Counted from the first letter of the stretch, positions 12,639-24,494 are shown. The stretch is 64,000 nt of DNA from Gigaspora rosea (GCA_003550325.1 QKWP01000069.1:245579-309578); one strand, 5' to 3'. Translations and numbers: made by a program. The notes: generated by a model not told the origin, from the sequence alone.

Positions 12639-13187
12639 GTTCTTTTCTGGCATCTGATTGGCTGGAACAGGTGATCGGCAATTAAATTGGTCTGGCCTTA
12701 TCGATTATAAGTTAGTAAACCACCGTCATACGATACTTATCACTTTTATTTCCAACTATGAGAAAATAACCCGGTAGATCGCCGGTCATAAGAGGACCCA
12801 TCGGGCCCTCTTATAACCGCTTCCTATATAGTAGAAAAATTGCAGATCTTATAATAAACAAAAACGGAAATTCATATGTTTTTTTTTATAGTACAGGAAT
12901 CTAGCTTGCTTACATATAAAAGTATTATTTTTATTATGTAAATTTTCTTTTAGTTTCTAATAAAAGTTGTAGAACTAATTTTTCTGATTCTAATGGCGGT
13001 AAAATCATTAAAATTAGTCTGATAGATCACGAGATATGGGTCTGTTTTGATTTTTTACTATAGGGTTTTTTCTTAAGAACGGAATCATGTGTGATTCCAT
13101 TTCTATATGAGGCAATTAGTAAATCTCCGCCGATATTTACTATGAAATTTATACCCTTCAACTGCAGACTACCTTAATATTTAATTA

Positions 13188-13290
13188 AGGCCGTTCGAAG
13201 TTAATTTTTTGGTTAAATCACCTTCCCCTTCATATTTGATGTCCCCGGTAAAATGAACATATAAAAAAAGTAAAAATAAAAACTACCAAT
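13188..13290 (+). mobile_element. Harbinger MITE fragment (GGCCGTTCGAAG family)
   Basis: Begins GGCCGTTCGAAGTTAATTTT after TTAA, as in the full copies at 34887, 35539 and 43098. The other end is missing here. A matching opposite half sits at 43380-43425. Confidence 0.6.
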
Positions 13291-13296
13291 ACTGTA

Positions 13297-13393
13297 TAAC
13301 CGCGAAATAAAGCGAAAGGGTGTGGTTTCGAATTTTAGCTCAAATTAAGCTTAATTCAGGCCGACATTCGAAATAACGGTTATACGGCAAAGA
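13297..13393. mobile_element. Small palindromic MITE (TATAACCGCGAAATAA)
   Basis: Termini TGTATAACCGCGAAATAA and TTCGAAATAACGGTTATACG are inverted, around an AATTAAGCTTAATT centre. A sibling lies at 42995-43097. Confidence 0.65.
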
Positions 13394-13439
13394 TAAAATA
13401 AAATATAATTAAAATAAAAAAAAAATTTAAAATAAAAAA

Positions 13440-13800
13440 ATAATTACAAACCAATTATTCGATTCGATACTTTTTTACATTAATTTTTAAGCCATCCGAT
13501 CAGTGATTTATTTCATTCAATGAGATACAAATTTGTATTCGACCAATAGGAATTGGTGATTAGTAAACTCAAAATTGCGATCTGTGATCGCTGCAAAAAT
13601 GATGCAGATCCGATCACGAGAATTTTGGCTGTAAAATTGTACGTACGAAGTTCTTTTTCTCGGATGAATGCATTACAAAGTTAATTAATTATTTATTATT
13701 TGCTCCTCTCTTTTGTAAGAGGAATGTAATGTTAACTACTGAATCAAATTTATCTGACCCAATTAGCAACTCAACTAGAATCTCTATACTAAATATAACT
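13440..13800 (+). repeat. Dispersed repeat, inverted partner at 41810-42110
   Basis: Ordered blocks such as GCCATCCGATCAGTGATTTA, TTTCATTCAATGAGA, CGGATGAATGCATT and CCTCTCTTTTGTAAGAGGAA recur complemented at 41810-42110. No coding content. Confidence 0.7.
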
Positions 13801-13819
13801 TATTCATTTTATATGTTCC

Positions 13820-13870
13820 GAGAGTCTTGGAAAGTGATGTTAACCGAAAAATTAACTTTGTACGGCCTAA
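13820..13870. mobile_element. Right-end fragment of the GGCCGTT Harbinger MITE
   Basis: GAAAGTGATGTTAACCG followed by AAAAATTAACTTTGTACGGCC matches the right terminus of the family. Confidence 0.55.
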
Positions 13871-15600
13871 ATATTAATACAATAATCTACATTAATGAAT
13901 ATATTACAAATTTGATATATTTGAATATTTATTATTAAAATAGATTTAAATATTATATTAATTGTAATATAGACTAATATCATATTAATTGCAATATATT
14001 AAAAAAAAATTACAATTACTAAAGCAACTTTATTATATAAGTACTAAAATTTGGACATCATATAAATGACACATCATTAGCTATAACCTAGAATGAACTA
14101 CTATTAGTTGTAGTGTTGAATAAAATGTGAAAATCGTAGAATAAAAATTCGGTCTGCTATGCAGATCAAATAAAGCATTAAGCTGAAACAACTAATACAG
14201 GGGGGTCCCCAAAATTCAGGGTCAGGATACTCGGAAAGCATCGGAACCATGGCCGGCTAGATCGGAGTTAATCAATTTTGCCCAAGTACATAAAAAATTT
14301 TACTACCGAAATTCCAAAAAATGCCCAGTTGATAATTTTGCTATAGAACCTGCTAACAATTAGAGCTAAACGCCAACCTAGTCCGACACATCCGACTCGG
14401 AAATTTGGGGATAGTCCTGTAAAAATCGTCACAAACACCTGATCTTGTGAGTGTGAGAATTAATACCGGCATCAATAGTAACCGTAAGTAGGTTTATATA
14501 TCACATTTGCATTATACGTAACCAAAAGACGCTGATAGAATTATGAAGGCGTGAAAATTAAAATAATTTTTTTATGCATAATCTTTTACGAATTTGTAAT
14601 TTACTTAAAAACGATAACAAAAGTCTGAGTGATTAAATCATAACAAAGTTCATTAACGGAATTATCAGAAAAAATCGAGTTTGCTCCAATTTCAACTCAT
14701 GTATATTCCCATAATCAGTAATAATGACATATCATGCAATATACTTTTATTCTAGTTCTGTCATCAAAATCAAATCGGTAAATATGTATTATTTATTTCC
14801 TGTGTGAAATAAATAATCTCCAGGAGTGTGTCACCAGATGTTAATCGGACTACCATATCATTACTTTTACACGTGTTCAATATTTATATCTGTATTGTAC
14901 TTTTGGGCTTCGTTTTATTATTTTTTTTTTTATTTACATCATTTTTATTGTTTTTATCTTTTTATTTCCTTTGCTTTTTACTTCTACGTTTAACTTTTTT
15001 CAAACTCTTACTTTCACTTTGTGCCTTTTTTAGCTTCATTTTACTGTGCCTATTTATTTTGGCTTTTAAAGTTCTTTAGATAAAACATGAAAAATACAAA
15101 AAGAAAATGTTTAATAAAATTTAAGAGTTAAAAATTAGAGTTTCCCGATGATCAATATGAGACCGGGAATCTTCCGTTCCCGGTCACAATATGATTATTA
15201 TAAATATGGTTAATCACGTGTAAAAATAATGATGAGTGACACTTAGTGCGACAGGGGATTAATGTCATAAAATTATCATACTTAATTAGCTTTAAAATTT
15301 TACCTTCCAATCAGATTTAAGATTTTGCCTTCGATTTACGCATCCACCATAAAACCATACATCCACGCTCTTTGGCTGATCACTCTAACCATAATCAATC
15401 AGATGCGTAATTTCAAGATCACTCCTACACTAATCATAAAGAACTATTAGAATGATTATTTATACTAACTATAAAGAGTTGTTTGTTTGAATGAGCTGTT
15501 ATGATTATCTAACGCTAACATGATTATTTAACGCTAACTATAATGAGCTATTAGAATGATTATTTTGACATTACTATAAAAAGCTTTTAGAATGATTGCT
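13871..15600. other. Unassigned AT-rich stretch
   Basis: Contains a small hairpin at about 15158-15181 (ACCGGGAATC/TTCCCGGT). It also has a T-rich open frame at 14828-15079 whose Leu/Phe-only composition argues against coding. Loose repeats of ACTATAAAGAGCTATTAGAATGAT type lie at 15435-15590. No gene. Confidence 0.4.
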
Positions 15601-15613
15601 TGATTTAAATATT

Positions 15614-15832
15614 TTAATTTTCACGTTGCATCTGAAGATTGTCCAAACACACATGACTTGCGAAACATTGAATATCCATAAATTGCCATGCCGCAATAGA
15701 GCTTGGACCTGTTATTAGTTGGATACTAAATGCCCGCTTATTTTGATGCTGAAACGATTTGAAAATACAGTCTTTAGCTATTAATGTTCTCATCAGTTTC
15801 AAATTTGCCAATTGCCGATTGACAAATAACAT
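15614..15832 (-). CDS. Hypothetical 72-residue protein, doubtful
   Basis: The frame starts ATG at 15832 (minus strand) and encodes 72 residues of ordinary composition (MLFVNRQLANLKLMRT start). A TATAAAAG lies about 50 bp upstream on the same strand, and the frame is divergent from the integrase gene at 15970. I recognise no family, signal peptide or membrane segment. It could be a chance frame or an exon of a lost gene. Confidence 0.25.
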   Translation of the reverse strand: MLFVNRQLANLKLMRTLIAKDCIFKSFQHQNKRAFSIQLITGPSSIAAWQFMDIQCFASHVCLDNLQMQREN

Positions 15833-15969
15833 ATGTCAACTTTATAAGAAGATTTTATAAATAAATCAAATTTAATAAACTTTTATATCTTACGATATCA
15901 ATAAAAGAAATGAATAAATATAAGAAATTTTATTAAATTTTATCTTACTCCTTTTTCATCTTTGACAAT

Positions 15970-18369
15970 ATGGAATCGCATAGTTGTAGCTTTATTACAA
16001 AAGAATCCTTTGATCGTATCTTAGAAAATTATCTTAAAAACAGAAAGAATAACCGTTGTTTAATGGATAGAAATCGATATAATGAGTGTCTAAGTATATT
16101 AAAAAGCCCTAAATTACCACATAAACCATCTTTAAAGCATTGGGTTCTTAATACTTTTAAAAGAATTCAAATTAATATGGTTGAAGAACTCCACTTACTT
16201 AAACAAAATGAACTTAATTTGGGTACCCAGGTGTGCCCAAAAGAAAGTTTTTATGAAATAATCTGTGCAGCCCATCATGTCACTGAACACGGAGGTCAAG
16301 AAAAAACATGGAAGAAGGTATATAATTATTTTTTATATAATTGTTATTTTTATTTTTCTTTTATTTTAATTAAATGTAAGGTTACTTATTAGATTCGAGA
16401 AAGATATTGCTTTATCCCACAACAAGTAGTGGAAGATGCAGTTCGTGAATGTAATGTGTGTGCTATTCGGCGATTATCTAAAAGAGTTCCGCCTATACGA
16501 GCGATTGTTTCAGAAGCATTTTTAGCACATGTACAAGTAAGTAAAAATTTTTATGTTTATTTATAAATACAATAATATTTATAAAAAAAAAAACTTATTT
16601 TTATGAAGATCGATACAATTAATATGACCATGACACCAGATGAAAGTTATAAATACATAATTCACATCAGGGATCATTTCACCCAATTTTCTTATGCTGA
16701 ACCGTCACAAACAAAATCAGCTCAAGATGCCGCTATTTGTTTATTCAATTTTTGTTTAATGTATGGTCCACCTACCATACTTCACTCAGATAACGGTAGA
16801 GAATTTGTTGATAAAGTTGTTCAAGAAACATTAAACCATTGGCCGAATATCAAAATATTTCATGGTCGCCCTAGGAACTCTCAGTGCCAGGGCCTTGTTA
16901 AAAAAGGCAATGACATACTTCAAGTAATGCTAGGTTCCTGGATGGAAGAAACGCATAGGACAGATTGGAGTGTCGGATTAAAATTTGTAGTTTGTTAGTA
17001 TTTTTAATTATTTTAATTTTTTTTTTTTTTTAACTAATTAATTAGTTAATTAATTAATTAATTTTATATTATCAGGGGCAATGAACAACCAGTATTCTTC
17101 GGCTCATAAGACTACCCCTTATAATTTTGTCTTTGGAAAATATCCTTATTGTAACACGAGTCGCGTTGATATTTTAGAAAACGATCAACAAAATGAAGAA
17201 CCAAATTCATCGTTTTATGACTTTCCTGAAACGAATTCCGAAGCTACTTTTGTAACTGCCGATAGTGATGGCGATTATAACGATTATAATTATTTAGACT
17301 CTAGCACTAGTCAAGTTTATTCATTAACACCGCAAGAATTTATTGATGGCAATGATTCCGATTCATCGCAAGAGTCCATGGATACAGTAGTAAGTCAACG
17401 TTATACAGCGCAGGAAAAAGAAAAATGGAGGGATAGTTCTATAGAAGTAATTGATAAGATAGTAAGTTATTTAATAAATCGATTTTTTTTTTTTTTATTG
17501 TTAATTATAAATTTATATTTTGATAATAATAATATAATAAAACTTATTTTTATAGTCACGAACATCATTCTCTTATATAACAAATACAACCCGTCCTACA
17601 TTTGAGCAACATGAATTAATTCGGCCATCGGCTATCTTAAATATTAAAAAAAACCGTGAATACATTCGCAGTAAAATGGAAAAGGAATACAAGACTAAAC
17701 GCGGACGTATATTTGATATCGGTGAACTTGTTAAGATTCGTGTTCCTGATGTTGATAAATTAAATATGGTTCAGCGATACTTACCTTGCAAAATCCTCCA
17801 AAAAAACCCTAACTATGATGCTTATCAGGTTGCTTGCCAATTTGGGGTACTAGAAAATTGGTATTCGGCAAGTGAACTTGAGCCGCTAGGTGCTCCGGAT
17901 TATCCTGCACTTGATATAGTTCCTCTAAATAATTCAATTTCTTTAAGGAAAGCAAGTTTTGAGCAAAATAATTTACGATTATCACCATCTACTACCCAAC
18001 TTAGTCATTCAAACGCTATTGATAATAATAAATTTAGCAATAATACTAATTTTATAAATATAAATTTTGAGTGAGCAGTTTATAGTTATAAATTTAATTA
18101 ATTTTTATTAATTTTATTTTATACATTTAAATATTTATTTATGTTTTTTTGTTTTTTTTTTTAGCGATGATGATAATTCAGATACAATGAGTCTTTTTTC
18201 GAATCAAGCAAAGAATCACACGGAAGTTGCAACTCAAAACAATAATCTTGATCTCTGTAATTACCGAAAAACAAATTGTGGGACTAAAGCATGCTCATGT
18301 CGAATAAACTATCAACTATGCACGAGACATTGTGGATGTGTCCTACACAGTCAATACAAAAATCAATAG
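15970..18369 (+). CDS. KRBA2-like integrase-core protein with cysteine-rich tail, six exons
   Basis: Exons are 15970-16317, 16393-16536, 16609-16993, 17076-17461, 17556-18070 and 18165-18369. All introns are GT-AG, 72-94 bp, and the joined frame is 660 codons without a stop. Residues 1-160 resemble the N-terminal/zinc-binding region (ITKESFDRILENYL, AAHHVTEHGGQEKTW, CNVC). Residues 165-300 form a retroviral-type integrase core: IDTINM (first Asp), HSDNGREF (second Asp, about 225), then GRPRNSQCQGLVKKGN, where relatives have LVERGN. The catalytic Glu is therefore Lys (about 262). An acidic low-complexity linker follows, then NWYSASELEPLG, and a C-terminal CXC-like cluster of seven cysteines (CSCRINYQLCTRHCGC). 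Because the frame is intact but catalysis looks impaired, domestication or very recent inactivation is inferred. The family is known from animals and some fungi as gypsy-integrase-derived. No inverted or long terminal repeats flank it. A Harbinger MITE starts 48 bp after the stop. Confidence 0.85.
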
Positions 18370-18416
18370 AATTTTTTATGTCTTTAATACGTATTTGCTT
18401 GATAATTTACAAGTAA

Positions 18417-18783
18417 GGCCATGCAAAGTTGATTTTTCGTTTTGCATTACCCGCCGACCCATTTTTCAAATTTACAAAATAATTTTTTTTTTTTTTTTTT
18501 TTTTTAGATTCCAATTATGCCAATTACCATTTATTTTTTTCCGCTATTCTCATCCGGTGTCACCCGATGGATCCGTAATTGTCCTATAGGACTTACGGAA
18601 AAATATGACTACCGACCCAATTTTTTGATTCCTTGTTATGCAAATGAAAAATTAACTTTATAGCCTTATAGATGAACATTATTTTATTAATTTATAGTAA
18701 ATTAAAAAAAGGAAAAAAAAAATAAGACCAGGTTTTAAGATTCCATGTAATGCAAAACGTGTAAAATCAAAATATGCGCGGCC
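18417..18783. mobile_element. Harbinger-like MITE, TAA duplication, copy 1
   Basis: Termini GGCCATGCAAAGTTGATTTT and the complement ending GCGCGGCC are flanked by TAA (18414-18416, 18784-18786). A second inverted end-like block (AAATTAACTTTATAGCC) lies inside at 18648-18667. Its sister copy at 43917-46576 carries a nested hAT. It lies immediately downstream of the integrase gene and may supply its 3' end. Confidence 0.8.
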
Positions 18784-20098
18784 TAATTTGTACAAAATTT
18801 AAATGTAAACGATTTTTCGTTATATATGCTTTATATATGATTTTATAAGAAACTTTTGATTTGCAAAAATTGCAATGTCAATACCGACTCAAAATACCAC
18901 ATGTTATTTTTAAATTTACAAATAAAAGAAGTGATATAAATTGAAAAAAATGACCCTGACATTAATTTTAACCTTAAACTCCAACCAATCCTAAAAAAAA
19001 GTGGAAAAACTTTCATATCAAAAATAGCATCTGTCACTACTAATGATGCTTGACGAAACTATTTCGCAATGACGAAAATGGTTTTGTCAATATGTTTGTT
19101 TGGCGAAATATTGGTGATTGACGAACTCATGACACATAAAACCCTTGACGAATCATTTTGACCAATGAAATATTATAATACAGTTAACTCTCTTTTAACG
19201 GGATCCAACATGCTAAGTGTCAATTTACTAAAAATATATGCTTGCAACTAATAAAACTCTAACCTTAACCCTATATGATGTCGACTAAGTGAACTTTCGA
19301 TGAAATAATTGTCGGTGAAGTGAGCAGCACTGCTTTCCGCTTTCAATGAGCTCTTTGTAACGACCGCTGAATGCTGAATGTTTAGGTTTTCAAAATTATA
19401 ATTCAAAGTTTCACTCGTCAATATGAAAACACAGAAATTTAATTGATAATGAACTGTTTTCTTGCCAAATCATGAAGTCCTACCAGATATTGAAGATTTT
19501 CACGTAGTGTATGGTTATTGCAAATTAAATGCAAAATCTTGCATCTTATTGGATATGGCGAAGCAATGGTGTGAATGCATATAGAAACTTCGCAGTTATA
19601 TCTTCACATTCGATGTAACACTTGCTCCTGTATCTTGTGTCGCATAAAATTGTTAGTCTAACTTTTAAAATGCGATACCTGATTCGTAATTTATTTTCTC
19701 ATGGTCGTCGCTTAAGTTGATCTTGACTGCCGTTATCCATTCTATATACAGAATCGCCGTGTTTCTGAGCATAAACAATGAATTATTTGAACTGATTGTG
19801 AATCATGCTATATTAATTCTCTAAATAATTCACCAGTCCTGTCCATAATAATAATAATAATACAAATACGTATGCGTATATTCGGAATAGAATTTTGGTA
19901 GATTTGAATCAATATACGTTGATTCTAAATGCACTTATGTTGAAGCGAAATTTTAAGTTCACTCAAATCGGCAAAGAATTATAAGTTCTGCGTCATTTCT
20001 CAATTTATCTCAATTATTAATTGACTAATGTCATTAGTAAATTTGAAAATAACATGAAAAAAATTAAGTTATTTATTGTCGTGTTTGATGCTGAAATT

Positions 20099-20463
20099 GG
20101 CTGATGCAGAAATTTTGACCTACAGTCATACCTGAGTTATATCACCCTTTTTTACAGAGCATTTTTGGAGATATAACTAAGGTGGGGATATAACTCAATA
20201 CATAAAACATATAAAAACATAGAAATTTATCTTGTTTAAATCTGGGGATATAACTCAGGTTGGGATATAACCCAGTGGGATATAACTCAGGTATGACTGT
20301 ATATTGATATGAAATTTTAAAATTTTTTGGGATGTTTTTCATTTATGTCTTATAGAGTTAGGGTAGGGTTTGGGTGTAGATTTCATATTTAAAAAGTATA
20401 TGTGGGTTTTAGCAGGGCTTATAGTTTCAAATCGAGACCCCAAATTTCAGCAGCATCAACCGC
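20099..20463 (+). mobile_element. Y-family MITE (GGCTGATGCTGAA termini), interrupted
   Basis: Left end GGCTGATGCAGAAATTTTGAC and right end TTTCAGCAGCATCAACC are inverted. The same 185-bp element, uninterrupted and in reverse orientation, lies at 44475-44659 with GTTAGGGTAGGGTTTGGGT-type interior. Here it is split by the TA-targeting MITE at 20123-20299. The empty site in the other copy reads GACCTATTTTG, confirming the TA duplication. Confidence 0.8.
20123..20299. mobile_element. Pogo-type MITE, TA duplication
   Basis: Termini CAGTCATACCTGAGTTATA and its complement TATAACTCAGGTATGACTG are perfect, with TA on each side (20121-20122, 20300-20301). A sibling is at 25352-25516. The interior repeats GGGATATAACTCAGG three times. 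Confidence 0.9.
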
Positions 20464-21170
20464 GACATTTATTTTTTATAAGACCATACAAATTTAATTA
20501 CTTGTTTCATAACACGTAACTTTTAATTGACCCGGCCTGCCGGCCGGCTTTTTTTTTTTTTTTAAAAAAAAATTTCATATATAAAATTTTATAAAGTTAT
20601 AAAAAAAATTTTTTTTTTTAAATTCAACTGGTTATTAAAACATATAAAAAATTTTTTTTAGAAGTTTCCAAATTTTGACCCGGCCGGGTTATGAAAATCA
20701 ATTGATTAATTTTGTATGGCGGCTAATCTTGATTGACCTTTTTTTTTGAAAAATTATTAAAAAATTTAAAATATTTATTTATGAAAAAAAGTTTATAGAA
20801 TTACTTAACAAACTTAATAATTTATTCACTGCAAAGAAAATATTTTATAAAAATTATTTAACAAACTTTTTTTTTTTTTTTAAATCAACTTCAATTTTTT
20901 TTTTTACATTAATGAATTAACATTAAAGAATATATAATAAGTTAAAGAAATTTTTTGCTTATAAAAAAATAAATAATACATTTTTAGCAGAAAATCTGTA
21001 AATCTTTTGGATGTAAAGACAGTATAAAGGCAACCATTTGTCATTATTTTGTTAATATAAATACGACTTATTGATATGAGGGCTTTTACTAATTTATCTT
21101 TTATGAACAAAAAGACGATAGTTTAACTTAGTGACTATAATGATAATTTTTTTTTTAATCACTTCAATTT

Positions 21171-21276
21171 TATTAAATAAAAATTTGATTTCTAAATATA
21201 TTAAAAATTGACCTAGATCATTCTTTATTAAATAAAAATTTGATATCTAAATATATTAAAAATTGACCTAGATGAT
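21171..21276 (+). repeat. Tandem duplication, 55-bp unit x2
   Basis: TATTAAATAAAAATTTGAT..CTAAATATATTAAAAATTG..ACCTAGAT occurs twice in a row. Confidence 0.9.
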
Positions 21277-22992
21277 TTCGATGCATCCACTTATTTGCGC
21301 GGGTAATACAAGCTCCTGGAGAGGAAATAGCCAATCGGAGAGTGCAAATTTTGACTATTCCGGATCAGCCCGACGAAGAATACAAACACGCGTAAAAGAA
21401 AAAAGCGAAAATACCAAAAACTAATGTTTAAATCGATCTTGGTGCACTAATTAAAAATGACGGGAATGAAATTTTACTTATGTAGCATCACTCTAACCCT
21501 GTAGCCTCTAACGTTAAGGCCCTAACCCTAAATTTTTATCTCACGCACTTAGTTTACTTACAAAATCGGATTTCCTTTTTTGGTTTGTGTTACCCTCGCA
21601 AATAAGTAAAGAGATGTAACACTTGCTCCTGTATTGTGTGTCGCACAAAATTGTTTTAAAGTGAGATACCTGATCCTATAATTTATTTTCTCATTAATTG
21701 CTGATCTTGATTGCCGTTATACCCGTTCTATATCTAGAACATAAAATAATGAATTATTTGAATATAGGAATTGATTGTATTTATATTTCTAAATCATGCT
21801 ATTAATTCTCTAAATAATTCGTTGGTAATGTCCATAATAATAATAATAATAATAATAATAATCATAATAACAAATAACAAATATTCATGTTTTTTATTTT
21901 AACTACAAGATCGTCACCCAAATCTACCCCCTTACAGTATACGTATACGAATATATAAATAGCTTGTATGTGCAATACTGTACAAGCATAACAAAATAAA
22001 TCAACAATCTAATCTATACTGATATTAAACAATTTATAAGGCTTTGATAACTGTTACGTATATAATAAATAATTATAACTAAAAACAATTGAATTTCCTT
22101 TCTCTTATATGGCTAATTGGGTTAATAATAAACTGCATATTTCGTTATCATATTAGTAATTCAAATCTAACCATTATCAAGGTATTCTATTCCTGGTTTC
22201 GCGCGATGACTTCGTGCAGCTATCTGGTTGAAGATTCCATTAATCAAATGAGATTTTCTTTCGACGAAATACTTTATTATGAACTACGGATGTACTAAGT
22301 CAGACAATCGGAGGTAAACCTTCTTCGGGTAATTTCGGGTAAATGTGCAGACATAAAAAAATGAAAAATGAGAGATAAAATAGTGCAATATGAAAAAATT
22401 GATTTTATATGTATTGAGTTATTTACGTTATGAAAAAAAAATAATATACATATGCTTCATCAATCGTAATCCGTCTCATTATTCGCCATAGGTTTCGCCA
22501 TTCGTCAATTCGTCAGGTATCATTAGAAATAATCGGATATGTCAAGAAATTAATGCACACATGTATATTGAGAATAAGATAGAAAGAAAAAGGTCGCGGA
22601 AGTAACCTTAAAACGGGTACTAGAACGAGATTGAGAATGGGTTGAGTTTTATAAAAAAAAAAAAAAAAAAAAAATAGAAGAGCTGTACTATCAAGAGAAT
22701 AGCGTAATTTACCGAATATGTATTTAAAATACGTGGGTTTGGATTGGTTTAATATAAATTATAGTACATGCAGCAATCGCATATATCTTTGGGAAATTCA
22801 ACAATAAAAACTTTTACTAAACAATTGCGCTCCTAAACTATTTCTGATTTACTTAAAATAAGCCTATTTATTCAGCCTTACCAATATTGAAGGTGTAAGT
22901 CACCCAATATTTAAACTTTGAATTACGTGAATGGTTAAGGTTTGAATTCATTATGTGTACTCATAATTTCCTTATAAGAAATCGGTATACAG

Positions 22993-23865
22993 TAGTGATA
23001 CGGGCTAGTGATGCCTGACGAAATGACGAAACTTGACGAAACCATAAGTTTCGTCAATGACGAAACTTGACGAAACTTATGATTTCGTCAGGTTTCGTCA
23101 TTTCGTCAGGCATCACTAATACGGGCCGATGCCAAATTCTCGGGCCGACCCGTCTGCGGAAATTAATCGCCCGGTCGACCGGGCCGATCATATTTTTAAA
23201 AAACTTTCAGTCAAACAAAAATGCAAAGTAGTCTTATAATTTGATCTTCTCAATATGAAAATAGTCAGAATTACATCACGATACTTGTGCAAGATTTCAA
23301 TTGCTAAAAAATTACACGGAGATGCATTTAATTAGTCGATATAATGATCAGCACATCATAAGCACACATACATATAATGTTACATAAATTACAAATAGTA
23401 GGAAGAGTGCATGTGATGCATATATATAGTGGATCTACTATATGCGAATAGGAAGCGGTTATAAGAGGGCCCGATGGGTCCTCTTATGGCCGGTGATCTA
23501 CCGGGTTATTTTCTCATAGTTGGAAATAAAAGTGATAAGGATGACGGTGGTTTACTAACTTATAATCGATAATCAGTGCTTTAATCAGCGAGCAGTCAGA
23601 ACTCCTAATTGACTAGTTGAATTTATAAATATCAACTAGTAAAGTCGATATTCGATTTTAGTTGGATAGATAGTTATCGACTGCAAACACTCACTTGAGA
23701 ATGTTCTACGCGTGATTTAACTAATAATTATAAGTTATACAATTAAATTCTATCAGACGAAAAAAATTTAACTATATACCGGCCGGGCTGACCTGCAGGA
23801 ATGTGGGTCAAGGGCCGACCCGCCCGCCCGCCCGGCTGATGGGCTGAGGTCAGCCCGTATCACTA
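22993..23865 (+). mobile_element. hAT element, 8-bp duplication, with a MITE nested in its left TIR
   Basis: Termini TAGTGATACGGGC and GCCCGTATCACTA are flanked by a perfect GTATACAG (22985-22992, 23866-23873). Subtracting the nested MITE and its duplication leaves about 750 bp, non-coding. GC-rich ends (CGGGCCGACCCG) and a related copy at 11198-12838 define the family. Confidence 0.85.
23006..23118. mobile_element. hAT palindromic MITE (TGACGAAA family), 8-bp duplication
   Basis: TAGTGATGCCTGACGAAATG and its complement end a 113-bp palindrome made of repeated TTGACGAAAC units. ATACGGGC flanks both sides (22998-23005, 23119-23126). It sits inside the terminal repeat of the hAT element at 22993. 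Confidence 0.9.
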
Positions 23866-23873
23866 GTATACAG

Positions 23874-24380
23874 AAATGCACAAATAAATATGGATTTATA
23901 TGCGCAAATTCAGATTTCAGATTGCTACATAAAAGCTACATGGAAACTGATCATCCAAAAAATTTAAGGCACAAAAAGGTGGAATCTGTGCACCATCATG
24001 CACAATATTAAATTTTTGCACCAATGTGTCTTAATTGTTAATTAACGATCATATAATTTTCGTACACTGACGTACACAATCATTAATAACTTAGATCATA
24101 AAAATTCCGCGTACAATCATTAACTGTTAATATTCTTAATGATTATAAAATGATAATTCATTGTGTTAATTAAAGAGATGTTAAAAAGCCCGATAAGCCA
24201 TGTTTGGACTGGGTTTGAATTGGATTAGTATTATTAATATTTAAAATAATAAATAATGTAACTGGTCCTCCGGAAGCAATAAGCCCAATTTGCTAGTTTA
24301 ACAAAATAAAGCATCATAAAAAATTTCTTTATTAAAAATACAGATACATATATATATTGCATAATTCACCATACGCACAA
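23874..24380. other. Unassigned intergenic stretch
   Basis: Nothing recognisable apart from loose CAATCATTAA repeats at 24060-24130. It is the downstream flank of the minus-strand I9 gene. Confidence 0.4.
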
Positions 24381-24389
24381 AGAATTACA

Positions 24390-24395
24390 TTTATT
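24390..24395 (-). terminator. Poly(A) signal AATAAA of the I9 gene
   Basis: AATAAA on the minus strand about 100 bp after the stop codon of the secreted I9-like gene. The position is usual for a short fungal 3' UTR. Confidence 0.5.
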
Positions 24396-24494
24396 AAATT
24401 GCCACTAACCCAAACCACTTGACCAAATCTTTTCAATCCATCTATACTCTAAATATTAGTTATACAAAGCCATCGGAGCAACCAACTTGCCATA

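Larger units (their letters stand above)
11502..12697. mobile_element. 1.2-kb Harbinger-like element, TTA duplication
   Basis: Termini GGCGAGACCAAATTAATT and the complement ending GGTCTGGCC are flanked by TTA (11499-11501, 12698-12700). The uninterrupted site GATTATCGATTATAA is present in the related copy near 23570. An internal inverted copy of the left terminus lies at 11760-11794 (AATTGGTCTCGCC), so 11502-11794 alone also looks like a MITE. No transposase was recognised. The interior includes a 110-bp-type repeat array at 12110-12440. Confidence 0.75.
11198..12838 (-). mobile_element. hAT element copy (inverted), split by a Harbinger insert
   Basis: The left end is TAGTGATAAGGGCTGACCTC. 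Sequence 11198-11500 and 12698-12838 together match 23430-23865 in reverse orientation, including TCTGACTGCTCGCTGATTAA and AGTTAGTAAACCACCGTCAT. The distal end is lost. The break in homology coincides with the insert at 11502-12697. Confidence 0.7.
19614..21885 (+). repeat. Direct repeat pair ~265 bp, 2.0 kb apart
   Basis: 19614-19870 and 21614-21885 share GATGTAACACTTGCTCCTGTA, GCATAAAATTGTT/GCACAAAATTGTT, AATTTATTTTCTCAT, AATTCTCTAAATAATTC and a GTCCATAATAATAATAATAA microsatellite, all in order. Divergence and gaps argue for an old duplication and not for paired LTRs. Confidence 0.7.
19041..22525 (+). mobile_element. hAT-like element (TGACGAAA family), long copy
   Basis: Termini TAATGATGCTTGACGAAAC and the complement ATTCGTCAGGTATCATTA match the hAT MITE at 23006. 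Subterminal regions 19041-19490 and 22220-22525 match the inverted short copy at 26187-26844. The two copies both preserve a short frame ending QMRFSFDE(I/L)LY(Y/D)ELRMY-stop (here at about 22245-22298), hinting at an ancestral gene end. No transposase core is visible. Flanking 8-mers differ, so target duplication is lost or the ends belong to different insertions. Nested inside are a Y-family element (20099-20463) with its own pogo MITE, and a duplicated segment. Confidence 0.6.

Noticed and set aside
14828-15079. 83-codon hydrophobic open frame
   Set aside because: It is a T-rich run giving only Leu/Phe/Cys/Ser. No signal, domain or promoter, and the complement is an equally biased Lys-rich string.
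19614-21885. Paired LTRs of a retrotransposon
   Set aside because: Copies are gapped and diverged, lack matched TG/CA ends and flanking duplications, and the interior holds no gag or pol.
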